A stretch of DNA of 62,584 nt from Gemmatimonadota bacterium (GTDB lineage: Bacteria > ARS69), in NCBI GenBank assembly GCA_030747075.1, contig JASLLL010000014.1:1-62584 (forward strand), read 5' to 3'. A model generated the notes under the pieces. It ran no database searches, was not told the origin of the DNA, and was given only the letters and a program-made list of their open reading frames with translations. The position numbers were made by a program, and so were the translations under genes. How positions within the stretch are numbered: position 1 is the stretch's first letter; each line of letters opens with the position of its first letter. Below are positions 16,602-28,807 of the stretch, one piece after another.

Positions 16602-17180
16602 TTGCGCTTCTTCGCCAGCCCGGACCGTCCGCAGGGAGGAACACTCCGGCTCATCCTCCTCTTCTTTCTTGTGTTCGTGCTGCTCTTCTGGGCGACGAGC
16701 TTCGTACTCTACTTCCAGCGAATGTCGCTGAGCCCCGCCTCCGTCATCGACTACTACCTGGGCGCCGCGGATGTGGAGTTCGGTCGCCCCGCGCGCCCGT
16801 TGGGATCGATGGCCGAGACGGCGCACTTCCACCTGTTCGCCATGGGGATGCTCGTGATGACGCTGACCCACCTGCTCGTCTTCCTGCCGCTGCGCGAGGG
16901 CGTGAAGCAGGCGCTCGTCGCGGTGACCTTCGCGGCGGCGATGCTGGACGAAGGCGCGGGGTGGCTCGTGCGGTTCGTCCACCCGGGGTTTGCGTGGGCG
17001 AAGGTGGCGGGGTTCCTCCTGCTGCAGGCGTCGCTGGGGGGGCTGACGCTGGCGCTGCTCGCGGGAGTGGCGCGCAGGCCCGGGCGGCCGCGCGCCGGCG
17101 ACCGCCCGTGCCCCGTGTCTGCCGGTGCTACTGCGCCTCGTCCGCCCAGCCGTCAGGAAGGCAGTCCGGGGGCGTCATGA
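16602..17180 (+). CDS. Four-helix membrane protein, possible redox partner
   Basis: 192 residues from a TTG at 16602, supported by AGGGGG seven nt upstream. Four hydrophobic segments are visible (near residues 18-38, 74-94, 100-118, 132-155). Histidines lie in or near the second helix (AETAHFHLFAMGMLVMTLTH), which could bind haem. The C-terminal 40 residues are Pro/Arg-rich and probably disordered. No family recognised. Coupling to the FMN-binding gene suggests a small transmembrane electron-transfer unit (inference). Its 3' end overlaps the sppA gene on the other strand by 53 nt. Confidence 0.65.
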   Translation: MRFFASPDRPQGGTLRLILLFFLVFVLLFWATSFVLYFQRMSLSPASVIDYYLGAADVEFGRPARPLGSMAETAHFHLFAMGMLVMTLTHLLVFLPLREGVKQALVAVTFAAAMLDEGAGWLVRFVHPGFAWAKVAGFLLLQASLGGLTLALLAGVARRPGRPRAGDRPCPVSAGATAPRPPSRQEGSPGAS

Positions 17181-19689
17181 CGAGCGGCCGTCCGGGAGAC
17201 TCCACCATCGCTTCCAGATAGGTCCTCTCGTAGGCGCGGGTCTCGGGGCGCGACCCGGCAAACCCCGGCAACCAGTGCCCGGCGATCCGCTCCAGCACTC
17301 CCATTCCCAGCCCCACGCCGAAGTCCAGAGTGATGAGCTTCCGCTTCGGGAACTCCATGACGAGTGCCGTCTCGTCCGGCCCGATCCCCGCGGCCTCGCG
17401 GGCTTCGGCCAGCGCGTCGTCCAGTGAACCAATGTCGTCGCAGAGCCCAAGCTCCACCGCGTCGGCGCCCATCCAGACCCGCCCCTGGGCAATGCGCCGC
17501 ACTTCCTCCTCGGGAAGCCCGCGCGCAACCGCCACGCGCCCCACGAAGTCACCATAGGTCGAGACGAGCATCTCCCCGATCCGGGCGCGTTCCTCTTCGT
17601 CCAGATTCCGCTTCGGCAGACGAATCACGCCGAACCAGCCCGTGCCTGCAGTGAGGTCCGCATGGGCGCCGCGCTGCACGCCGTCCGAGTGGAACCCGGT
17701 CTTCTCGCCCAGCCCGTTGTCCCAGACCCAGCCACCGATCACGCCGATAGAACCGGTCACGGTCACCGGGGTCGTCAGAATCCGGTCGGCGTCCATGCTG
17801 ATCCAGTAGCCGCCCGACGCCGCGACATTCCCCTGGCTCACGATGACCGGCTTGTTCTCGTCGCGACACTTCGTCAGCCCTTCGGCCACCAGATCGCTCG
17901 GAAGGGCACCCCCGCCCGGCGAGTCCGCGCGCAGAACGACCGCCGCCACATCCTTTCGCTTGGCCAGTTCCCGAAGGTGTTTGCCGGTGGCGCGTCCGCG
18001 AATGCCGGAATCCATGGCACACGGCCCGATCGCATACACCAGCGCGATCCGATCCGGCTTCCCCCAGACCGAGCCCGGGTGCCACTCGCGCAGGTCCGCG
18101 CCGGATTCGAGCTTCGCGAGCTTCATCCCGTCGCGCTCCTCCTTCAGCCATTCGCCGAGGTCATGCCAGCGGGCAACGGCATCCGCCAGCCCCTCCTCCA
18201 CCGCCTCCCGCGCAGGGAACCTGAGCTTCCCGTCCACCATCGCGTCGAACTCCCGCTCCGAGAGCCCGCGACCCTCACAGACGGCGCGGCGCGTCTCTTC
18301 GTAGAGAACATCCGCAATCCGGCCGAGCTGCTCGCGGTCCGCGTCCGACATGTCCGCCCGCGAGAATCCTTCAAGGGCCGACTTGTACTTGAAGTGGCGC
18401 CACTCCTCGAATCCGACTCCGACCTTTGCCAGCGCGTCCTTCATGTAGGTGCGGTGCAGGGCCACTCCCGGGAGCTCCACCAATCCCTCCGGATCGATCG
18501 TCACGCGGTCCGCCACGGAGGCCAGTGCCATCCCGTTCATGCCGACGCGATCCAGATGGATGTAGACCTCCTTCCCTGCCTCGTGGAACTCGGAGAGCTT
18601 CCGCGACAGCTCCCACAGAAGCGAGACGCGCCCGGAAAGCCCCGCGATGTTGACGGCCACGCCGGAAGCGGACCCGTCCTGGAGAATCCTGTCCAGGTGC
18701 CGGGAGAGATCCCGCCACGCCACCCGCTTCTCGTCTCCCCATCGGTTCGACTGGTATGCCAGCGTCTTGTTCTCCAGGTTGACGGGCACCACCCGGTCGG
18801 CGCCTCGCAGCGGCCGAAAGAGGCTATGCACAGGGATGCCGCGGTACGGCGCGTTCGAATGGAGGAGATTCGTGGTGCGAACCTCCTCGCCCCCGGCGTC
18901 ACGGTGGCTCGTCGCCGACATTCCGAATGCATCCAGCGCCACACCCAGCGTCAGCGAGTACTCCGTGTCACCCGCCGCGTCTTCCCTCGCACGCACGCCC
19001 AGACGCGCCCCCCGGTAGGGCCGCAGTTCGGCGCCCGCCGTCCAGTGCCCGTCGAGCAGGTCGTCCGAGTCGTCCGCCAGCGCATAATCCCCGAAGACCG
19101 TCAGGAACTCCGTGCCGAACGGACGCACGCCGAGCCCGCCCACGAGGTTGCGGCGATCGGATTCCGCCGAAAGGAAGGATGACGCGGACAGGGAGAGATG
19201 ACGGAACGGGCGATGAACCGATCCGAGCGCCAGCCCCTTCTCCCGGTTCCCGTCGGACACCGCCCCGCTCGACCAGCGCCACGCCGCGCCCCAGTAGCGC
19301 CCGCCGTCTCCTCCCGCCAGTCCGATCTGCCAGTCGCGCAGCGCACGGATGCCTCCCGATACACTATCCCCCCACGCCCACTCTTCCACGGAGAACCCCA
19401 GCCCGCCGCCGAGCGAGAGCCCCCAGTGGTCGAGCCGCCCGTCGATGTCGCCCGAGTCATCCCACCAGAACGCCACATCCCCGTCCGGCGCCATGCCCCA
19501 GCAGGCGGGATTCGAAATCCCCCCGGGCGCGCCGGAGAGCACACCGGGTGTTGCAGACAGAAGATCCCAGCGTGCCGCGTCGGGCACGGGGGGGCCTGCG
19601 GCAAGCGAAAGCGCGGGGAGTATCAGGAGCACCCCCGACAGCGCGCCCGCGCTCCGGAGCCTCGTGTGGATCATGCGAGAGAGAGCCAT
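17128..19689 (-). CDS. sppA: Signal peptide peptidase SppA (S49) with N-terminal barrel-like extension
   Basis: 853 residues from the ATG at 19689 (GGAAAGGA upstream). After a signal peptide (ALSGVLLILPALSLAAG) comes a segment of about 260 residues with strand-like repeats and a GGISNPACWG motif of the sort seen at the start of PorV/FadL-like barrels. Two S49 domains follow. The catalytic dyad is Lys436 (FKYKSALEGF) and Ser625 (NVAASGGYW), 189 residues apart, as in long SppA enzymes. Usual SppA proteins are inner-membrane anchored and about 600 residues, so the N-terminal part is extra. Family role: cutting up left-over signal peptides or membrane fragments. It follows the sulfatase-like gene by 92 nt. 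Confidence 0.87.
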   Translation of the reverse strand: MALSRMIHTRLRSAGALSGVLLILPALSLAAGPPVPDAARWDLLSATPGVLSGAPGGISNPACWGMAPDGDVAFWWDDSGDIDGRLDHWGLSLGGGLGFSVEEWAWGDSVSGGIRALRDWQIGLAGGDGGRYWGAAWRWSSGAVSDGNREKGLALGSVHRPFRHLSLSASSFLSAESDRRNLVGGLGVRPFGTEFLTVFGDYALADDSDDLLDGHWTAGAELRPYRGARLGVRAREDAAGDTEYSLTLGVALDAFGMSATSHRDAGGEEVRTTNLLHSNAPYRGIPVHSLFRPLRGADRVVPVNLENKTLAYQSNRWGDEKRVAWRDLSRHLDRILQDGSASGVAVNIAGLSGRVSLLWELSRKLSEFHEAGKEVYIHLDRVGMNGMALASVADRVTIDPEGLVELPGVALHRTYMKDALAKVGVGFEEWRHFKYKSALEGFSRADMSDADREQLGRIADVLYEETRRAVCEGRGLSEREFDAMVDGKLRFPAREAVEEGLADAVARWHDLGEWLKEERDGMKLAKLESGADLREWHPGSVWGKPDRIALVYAIGPCAMDSGIRGRATGKHLRELAKRKDVAAVVLRADSPGGGALPSDLVAEGLTKCRDENKPVIVSQGNVAASGGYWISMDADRILTTPVTVTGSIGVIGGWVWDNGLGEKTGFHSDGVQRGAHADLTAGTGWFGVIRLPKRNLDEEERARIGEMLVSTYGDFVGRVAVARGLPEEEVRRIAQGRVWMGADAVELGLCDDIGSLDDALAEAREAAGIGPDETALVMEFPKRKLITLDFGVGLGMGVLERIAGHWLPGFAGSRPETRAYERTYLEAMVESPGRPLVMTPPDCLPDGWADEAQ

Positions 19690-19781
19690 GTCGGAAGTCC
19701 TTTCCTCGGGGAGTTGAGACTGTTCAGGGGGAGGAAGAGCGTACCCAGGCCCGTGCCATGCTGCCAGAGAATCCACGCTCC

Positions 19782-21086
19782 TCAGTCAATGTAGCCCAGT
19801 GCCCGCAGCCGATCCGCCAGTTCAGGATCCAGATCCTCCGGGGGCCGGTCGGACACCTCCTCTTCCATCCCGGACCCCAGCGCCCGGGCCGCCGCCGCCA
19901 GCAGCGAATCCGCCTTCTCCGGCAGCGTCACGGCGAGATTCCGCGTTTCTCCGGGGTCCGCGGCCAGATCGAAGAGCTCCGTCCCCCCGGGGCCGCTCAC
20001 GACCTTCCACGAATCCTCGATCCACGACTTCATTCCCCGAATCTCGCTCGCGGCCGGGAGCGCGCGAGGGCGCTCCCCCCGGACACGCCGCAAGAGGCTC
20101 ACGCCCCGGAAGCTCTCCGGTGCCGCCACTCCCGCCAGTTCCAGGAGTGTCGGCGCAATGTCCAGGTTCCGCACGGCGTTCGGCACGCGCACACCGCTCG
20201 CCCCCCCGGGAATCCGCAGAATCAGCGGCACATGCACCAGTTCCTGATAGAGCGTGTGCGAGTGCAGCACCGACCCGTGGTCGAAGAACTCCTCTCCGTG
20301 ATCGGAAGCGATCGCGACGACGGTCCGCCCGGCCAGATCCCGCTCGTCCAGAAGCCGAAGAAGCCGCCCCACTTCCGAGTCCACGCTTCGAATCTCCGCG
20401 TCGTAGAGCGCAAGAAGATGGCGACGATCCGCTTCCGACAATCCCACCTCTCCCTGAAAGTCCGCGTATTCCTTGATGCGCCGAATCTGCCGGCACACCA
20501 CCCGCGTCCGGTCACCACGCAAGTCTCCCTTGTAGCCGGGATCAAACCGCTGCTCCAGCGCGGACGGCGGCGAGTACGGCAGATGCACTCCGTAGGTATG
20601 GAGGAATGCGAAGAAGCGCCCTCCGGTCACACCGTCCAGCCATTCGTCCAGAAGGCCAATGCTCCGGCCCAGCCCGTCGGGGGTCTCCTCGCTCCGGTCA
20701 AAACCGCGCGCAAAGCCGAGTTTTGCCGAGATGTTCCCCCCACCGGTGAAGGCGGCGGTCGCGAACCCGGAGTCCCGGAAACACTCCGCCAGAACGGGCG
20801 ACTGTTTCGAAACCGCCGAAGCCTCCCGCGACTGGAAGAGCGACCGATGCGACGGCGTCGTCATGGTGGACTGCGCGATGCACCGGTCAAAGGACACTCC
20901 GCGACGGGCCAGCCGGTCGAGATGCGGACTCGTCCCCGTCGGGTTTCCGTACGCGCCCAGGCGGTCCGCCCGCAGCGTGTCGAGTGACACGAGCACGACG
21001 CTGCGCGCGGGAGGCACCCCCTCCCGCGAACAGGACAGCGGAAGGAGGATGGCCAGTGCGACCGGAAGGAGGAATCGAAAGCTCAT
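19782..21086 (-). CDS. Sulfatase-fold lipoprotein (alkaline phosphatase superfamily) with Thr at the nucleophile position
   Basis: 434 residues from the ATG at 21086; a GTG three codons upstream is possible. The lipoprotein signal ends LLPLSC, so Cys19 would be lipidated. The fold markers are SLDTLRADRLGAYG near the N-terminus and IASDHGEEFFDHG in the second half, both metal-binding regions of sulfatases. The formylglycine motif C/S-x-P-S-R is replaced by TTPSH, giving Thr76. That fits phosphotransferase or phosphodiesterase members better than true sulfatases. Substrate unknown. No Shine-Dalgarno sequence is seen, and a promoter-like pair ends 7 nt before the ATG. Confidence 0.82.
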   Translation of the reverse strand: MSFRFLLPVALAILLPLSCSREGVPPARSVVLVSLDTLRADRLGAYGNPTGTSPHLDRLARRGVSFDRCIAQSTMTTPSHRSLFQSREASAVSKQSPVLAECFRDSGFATAAFTGGGNISAKLGFARGFDRSEETPDGLGRSIGLLDEWLDGVTGGRFFAFLHTYGVHLPYSPPSALEQRFDPGYKGDLRGDRTRVVCRQIRRIKEYADFQGEVGLSEADRRHLLALYDAEIRSVDSEVGRLLRLLDERDLAGRTVVAIASDHGEEFFDHGSVLHSHTLYQELVHVPLILRIPGGASGVRVPNAVRNLDIAPTLLELAGVAAPESFRGVSLLRRVRGERPRALPAASEIRGMKSWIEDSWKVVSGPGGTELFDLAADPGETRNLAVTLPEKADSLLAAAARALGSGMEEEVSDRPPEDLDPELADRLRALGYID

Positions 21087-21093
21087 AACGCGC

Positions 21094-21123
21094 ACGCTAG
21101 CCGCGCTGCAAAGAGACCGTCAA
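21094..21123 (-). promoter_or_regulatory. Candidate promoter of the sulfatase-fold gene (leaderless)
   Basis: -35 TTGACG (21118-21123), 18-nt spacer, -10 TAGCGT (21094-21099). The -10 ends 7 nt before the ATG, so transcription would begin at or next to the start codon. Confidence 0.4.
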
Positions 21124-21176
21124 GGGGCGTGAAGGGCAAAGCGGCACCCTCCCGGCAAAGCGGGACGCCCGCTGAC

Positions 21177-21210
21177 AAAAGAGCCCCCGTCCACCGTGGA
21201 AGGGGGCTCT
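21177..21210 (-). terminator. Rho-independent terminator after the subtilase gene
   Basis: Perfect 9-bp stem AGAGCCCCC / GGGGGCTCT with an inner TCCAC/GTGGA extension. It is followed on the minus strand by TTTT and lies 22 nt after the subtilase stop. Confidence 0.92.
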
Positions 21211-21232
21211 CTCGCACCAGGACAAGCGGGCG

Positions 21233-24200
21233 CTACCGGAGCAGCACCACTTTTCGCGTTTCGTCGAAGTCCCCCGCGGTCAGGCGGTAGAAGTAGATCC
21301 CGCCCGCCACGCGTCGTCCGCCGGAGTCCGTGCCGTCCCACACCGCCGTGTGGCTGCCCGGCGAAACCGACCCCTCCGTCAGCGTCCGGACCGCGCGCCC
21401 CGCGATGTCGTACACGCGAAGGACCGCACTCCCGTCACCCTCCGGGATATCGAACGAAATGGAGGTCGTCCCCCGGAACGGATTCGGGCGCGGAGCCCCC
21501 AGTGCCATCTCTTCCGGCAACCCTGTCATCGCGGCCCCGGTGGACGACTGCACCGTCAGCGTGACCGGAACATCCACGGAACCGCCCGGATCGTTGCTGG
21601 CGATGGTGATCGTACCGGTGTACACCGCCTCGGCCAGCCCCGCCGCGTCCAGGTCCACGGTGAGATCCGCACTCGCTCCGGGAACCACCGTACCCGCCAG
21701 TGGCGACACCACCAGCCACGGAGCCGGAGGCTCGGCAGCCGCGAACTGAATGGCCAGATTGTTGTGCAGATAGCCGGACACCCCCATCAACACCTCCAGC
21801 CCGTCCGTACCGGTGGGATCCTCGATCCCCACGGTGCAGCTGGCGTCGCTGGCGACGATTGCGTACTGGTACACAATGCTCCCGTCGGCGTTCAGGATGA
21901 TCTGGAAGGTTTCCGGATTGCCCGAGTAGTAGTGGTGGATGCCGTCCCACTCCACAATGAACCGAGCGTTCGCGACATCCGCGTAATAGTAGATGGTGCC
22001 ACCCGAACTCGGGTTGAGGTCGTCCCAGAACCCGGCCAGAAGGGCGTTCGGATCCGAGCTGTTCGGGATCCCCTGGTTCGTGTAGGTGGTCGCGCTCGAA
22101 GTGAACGACAGCCAGCCGTTGGAACAGATCCGCACCGAGTCATACACGGTCCCGTAGAAGTTGAAGCTGAAGCCAAGCCCATACGGTCCGACATTCCAGT
22201 CGTCTCCGACGGAAACCGCCGTCCCGATCGCATTGATCTCCTCCCACGCATAGATCGGCCCGCCCGGCTCGTCGCTGTCAATCCAGCTGTAGCCGAACGC
22301 ATCCGGTCCGCCCTGCCCCGCGATCGGGGCTTCCCCGACGCGAGGATCGTCCTCCCCCTTGGCGAGGTCGATCGTCTCTCGCTGGCGGGCTTTCGGCCCC
22401 GCCGTGACCCAGCTGATGCTGTAGTCGAGATCCGCGTCGCCGGAGTTCGTGAGCGTGACGGTGCTCTGTGCGAACCCGTTCGGCTCCACCGTCTCCGCGA
22501 CGAGCGCGGGCGCCACCGAGAGTTCCGGCCGCGGGATGGGACCGAGCGTCGGGAAGGTGATGTAGTCCACCCAGGCCGCATCCGATCCGGTGTCCACCGA
22601 TCCATCCTTCGTGTACTTCCAGGTGAAGGTATGCGTCCCTGCCGTCACGGGCACGACCGCTTCCGACCAGCCCACGGTTCCGGACCACCCTCCCGCCTGC
22701 CCCCCGTCCACGAAGAACTCGAGGTAGTCGTAGTTGGCCTCGGATGACACCAGATACCAGAAGGAGAGGTCTCCACTCGCGTCAACATGCACATCCAGCG
22801 AGAGCACCGACTCCTGATTGTGCGTGATGGAACCCGACCGCGCCGAGTACGAACCCTCGTAGGCGGTCGATGCATCCACCGTCCAGTCGGCCGAACCGCT
22901 GTGCGCCCACGGGTACATACTGAAGTCACCCGTCTCGAAGTCCTCGCGGTAGAGAACGGGCAGGTTGAAGTGGAGGAGAGAATCCGCCAGAAGCGTCACC
23001 GTCTCCTGCGCTGCGCCCACTCCGCTTGCAGAGGCGCGGACTTCATAGGTTCCGCCTTGCGGGAGGAACAGTTCGTAAGCCCCGGTGGGATCGCTCATGG
23101 CCGGTGCCACGGGCGTCCCGAGCGCTTCGATCGTCGCGCTGTCCTGCGGCGCACCGGTCGGGCCGTACACAAAGCCGTGGAGCCTGGCCTGCGGCGCGGT
23201 GGTGAGCGCGTGACTGGCGTCGGTGACGGAGTCCTCCACGACCGTGACGGACAGTGTGTCCGGCAAGTATCCGAAGAACGAGAATGCCAGACTGTGCGGC
23301 TCCGCGGACAGCATCATGGAGAAAAGTCCCGTACTGTCGGTGCTCACACTCTGGAAACCACCGACATCGGCGACCACGGCTCCCTCGATCGGCAACCCGG
23401 TCCCTGAATCGGTGACATACCCTTCCACCGTACCCAGTCCACCCATGACGGCGAGCACCGCATTGTACGCGTTGATCATCCCGCGACCGTAGGTGTTCTC
23501 CTCTCCCGGGTCGCCGAGGTCGGTCGCCGTGTTCATGAGAACCGTCTTGATCGTCACTACATCCACATTGGGATTCGCGCTCCGCATCAGTGCCACCACA
23601 CCGGCCACATGAGGACCGGCCATGGAGGTTCCGGACAGGTACTGGTACCCGCCCCCCGGTTGGGCGCTGTAGATGTCTTCGCCCGGAGCCACCACTTCCG
23701 GCTTCACCGCGAAAGCTCCGCCGCAGCCGGAAGGGCCGCGACTGGAGAAGCCGCTGATGGCATACGGAGCGGTGGGAAGCGTGGAGCCGACGCTGAAGCA
23801 GTTCGTCTCCGAGTCCGCACGATCGGCCGGGCTTCGCAGGGAGGTGCTGCCCGATCCTTCATTCCCCGCCGACCAGGTAAGGACCACGCCTGCCGCCTCG
23901 CAGTTGTCGATCGCGGTCCACCAGCGACTGTCGCAGTCGTAGTAGCCCGAGAAGCCTTCATTGACGCCCCACGAGTTCTGCACGACATCGGGGACTTCGT
24001 CCATGGTCGCGGGATTCCCGTCCGGGTCCGCGAACCACTCCAGAGACGCGATCACATCATTGTCGAACTCCGTACCGGTCCCCTGATAGATCGCGTTGCT
24101 CGCGATCCAGACCGCCCCGGGAGCCACGCCGATGGTGTCGTCGAGGGCCAGTCCCGCAATCGTCCCCATGACATGGGTGCCGTGCCCGAGATAGTGCTGG

Positions 24201-24886
24201 TCCGCGGGTGTGGCGTCGCCAAGGTCTGCGGAATCCAGCCAGCACTCCGCCACTGGTTCCGTGTTCCCGCGCCAGCGTGCGGAAAGCGAGGGATGGGACA
24301 GATCCACGCCGGTGTCCATGTTGCCGACGATCGCCCCGGTGCCGTCAACGCCGAGCTCGGTCCACACGCGGTCCGCTTCGATCGCCTGGACGCCCGGCGT
24401 CATGCCGATACCCCGTGCGTCGCGACCCTTGCTCTCCCCGGGAGCCACCGGTTCGATCAGCTCCACGACCAGATCCGCCTCTACTCGCTCCACATCCGCG
24501 CGGGCCGCGATCTCCCGTACAGCGGCCACCGTCGCCTTCACTACCACCGCGTTCACGATCCAGTGCGCCGTCCAGCCGCGCACACCGCCACCCGACACGC
24601 TCCGTGACTCCAGATCCGCCAGCAGCCCCGCCTGCGAATCCGCAGCGCGACTCTGAAGTTCGCCGATGACCGCCCGGTGCCGGGCCTCCATCGTCGCTTC
24701 GCGGCGACGAAGCGCTCGATCCATGGCGGGCACATCCGCCTGATCCGCAAGCACCACGAGCACTTTGAGCTCGTCCGCATCGGAAAGGCCGTCCATCTGC
24801 CGCTCCAGTCCGGGCGCAATCACCCCGGCCTGGACCGTCGAACACAGAAGGAAAATCGCGGAGGCAAGAATCGGCAGCAGTTTCAT
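21233..24886 (-). CDS. Secreted subtilisin-like serine protease (S8) with multidomain tail and FlgD/Ig-like C-terminus
   Basis: 1217 residues. Signal peptide ends near residue 20 (FLLCSTVQA). An I9-like propeptide spans about 25-145. The catalytic triad is Asp191 (NMDTGVDLSHP), His235 (GHGTHVMG) and Ser421 (GTSMAGPHVAG), with Asn342 in SAGNEGSG for the oxyanion hole. After it come a carboxypeptidase-regulatory-like domain (about 485-630), a MAM/jelly-roll-like region (ending near the tryptophan-rich AWVDYITFP), Ig-like domains, and a C-terminal FlgD-type fold. The fold starts PRPNPFRG and ends KVVLLR. The tail resembles sorting domains of type IX cargo. Monocistronic: a terminator follows. 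Confidence 0.9.
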   Translation of the reverse strand: MKLLPILASAIFLLCSTVQAGVIAPGLERQMDGLSDADELKVLVVLADQADVPAMDRALRRREATMEARHRAVIGELQSRAADSQAGLLADLESRSVSGGGVRGWTAHWIVNAVVVKATVAAVREIAARADVERVEADLVVELIEPVAPGESKGRDARGIGMTPGVQAIEADRVWTELGVDGTGAIVGNMDTGVDLSHPSLSARWRGNTEPVAECWLDSADLGDATPADQHYLGHGTHVMGTIAGLALDDTIGVAPGAVWIASNAIYQGTGTEFDNDVIASLEWFADPDGNPATMDEVPDVVQNSWGVNEGFSGYYDCDSRWWTAIDNCEAAGVVLTWSAGNEGSGSTSLRSPADRADSETNCFSVGSTLPTAPYAISGFSSRGPSGCGGAFAVKPEVVAPGEDIYSAQPGGGYQYLSGTSMAGPHVAGVVALMRSANPNVDVVTIKTVLMNTATDLGDPGEENTYGRGMINAYNAVLAVMGGLGTVEGYVTDSGTGLPIEGAVVADVGGFQSVSTDSTGLFSMMLSAEPHSLAFSFFGYLPDTLSVTVVEDSVTDASHALTTAPQARLHGFVYGPTGAPQDSATIEALGTPVAPAMSDPTGAYELFLPQGGTYEVRASASGVGAAQETVTLLADSLLHFNLPVLYREDFETGDFSMYPWAHSGSADWTVDASTAYEGSYSARSGSITHNQESVLSLDVHVDASGDLSFWYLVSSEANYDYLEFFVDGGQAGGWSGTVGWSEAVVPVTAGTHTFTWKYTKDGSVDTGSDAAWVDYITFPTLGPIPRPELSVAPALVAETVEPNGFAQSTVTLTNSGDADLDYSISWVTAGPKARQRETIDLAKGEDDPRVGEAPIAGQGGPDAFGYSWIDSDEPGGPIYAWEEINAIGTAVSVGDDWNVGPYGLGFSFNFYGTVYDSVRICSNGWLSFTSSATTYTNQGIPNSSDPNALLAGFWDDLNPSSGGTIYYYADVANARFIVEWDGIHHYYSGNPETFQIILNADGSIVYQYAIVASDASCTVGIEDPTGTDGLEVLMGVSGYLHNNLAIQFAAAEPPAPWLVVSPLAGTVVPGASADLTVDLDAAGLAEAVYTGTITIASNDPGGSVDVPVTLTVQSSTGAAMTGLPEEMALGAPRPNPFRGTTSISFDIPEGDGSAVLRVYDIAGRAVRTLTEGSVSPGSHTAVWDGTDSGGRRVAGGIYFYRLTAGDFDETRKVVLLR

Positions 24887-25058
24887 GGAGAGTCCTTTCG
24901 GAACGACCCGTCACGGATGAATGCGGTACCGGTCGCGGCCTTCACCAGGGGGCGCTCCCCGGCGGCGCGGGACACGGCACGCATAGTCACTAAGCCGTTC
25001 AAGAATACCAGAAACGGACGGGAAGCGGGAGGCTACCGGCAAGCCCATCCGGCAGATC

Positions 25059-28798
<3,740 letters not shown>

Positions 28799-28807
28799 CC
28801 TCGTCTC

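Noticed and set aside
18927-20987. A 686-codon plus-strand open frame opposite sppA and the sulfatase-fold gene
   Set aside because: Arg/Pro-rich shadow of two well-supported genes.
24887-25058. Possible promoter TTGAAC upstream of the subtilase gene
   Set aside because: No matching -10 at normal spacing; the 172-nt gap is left unannotated.
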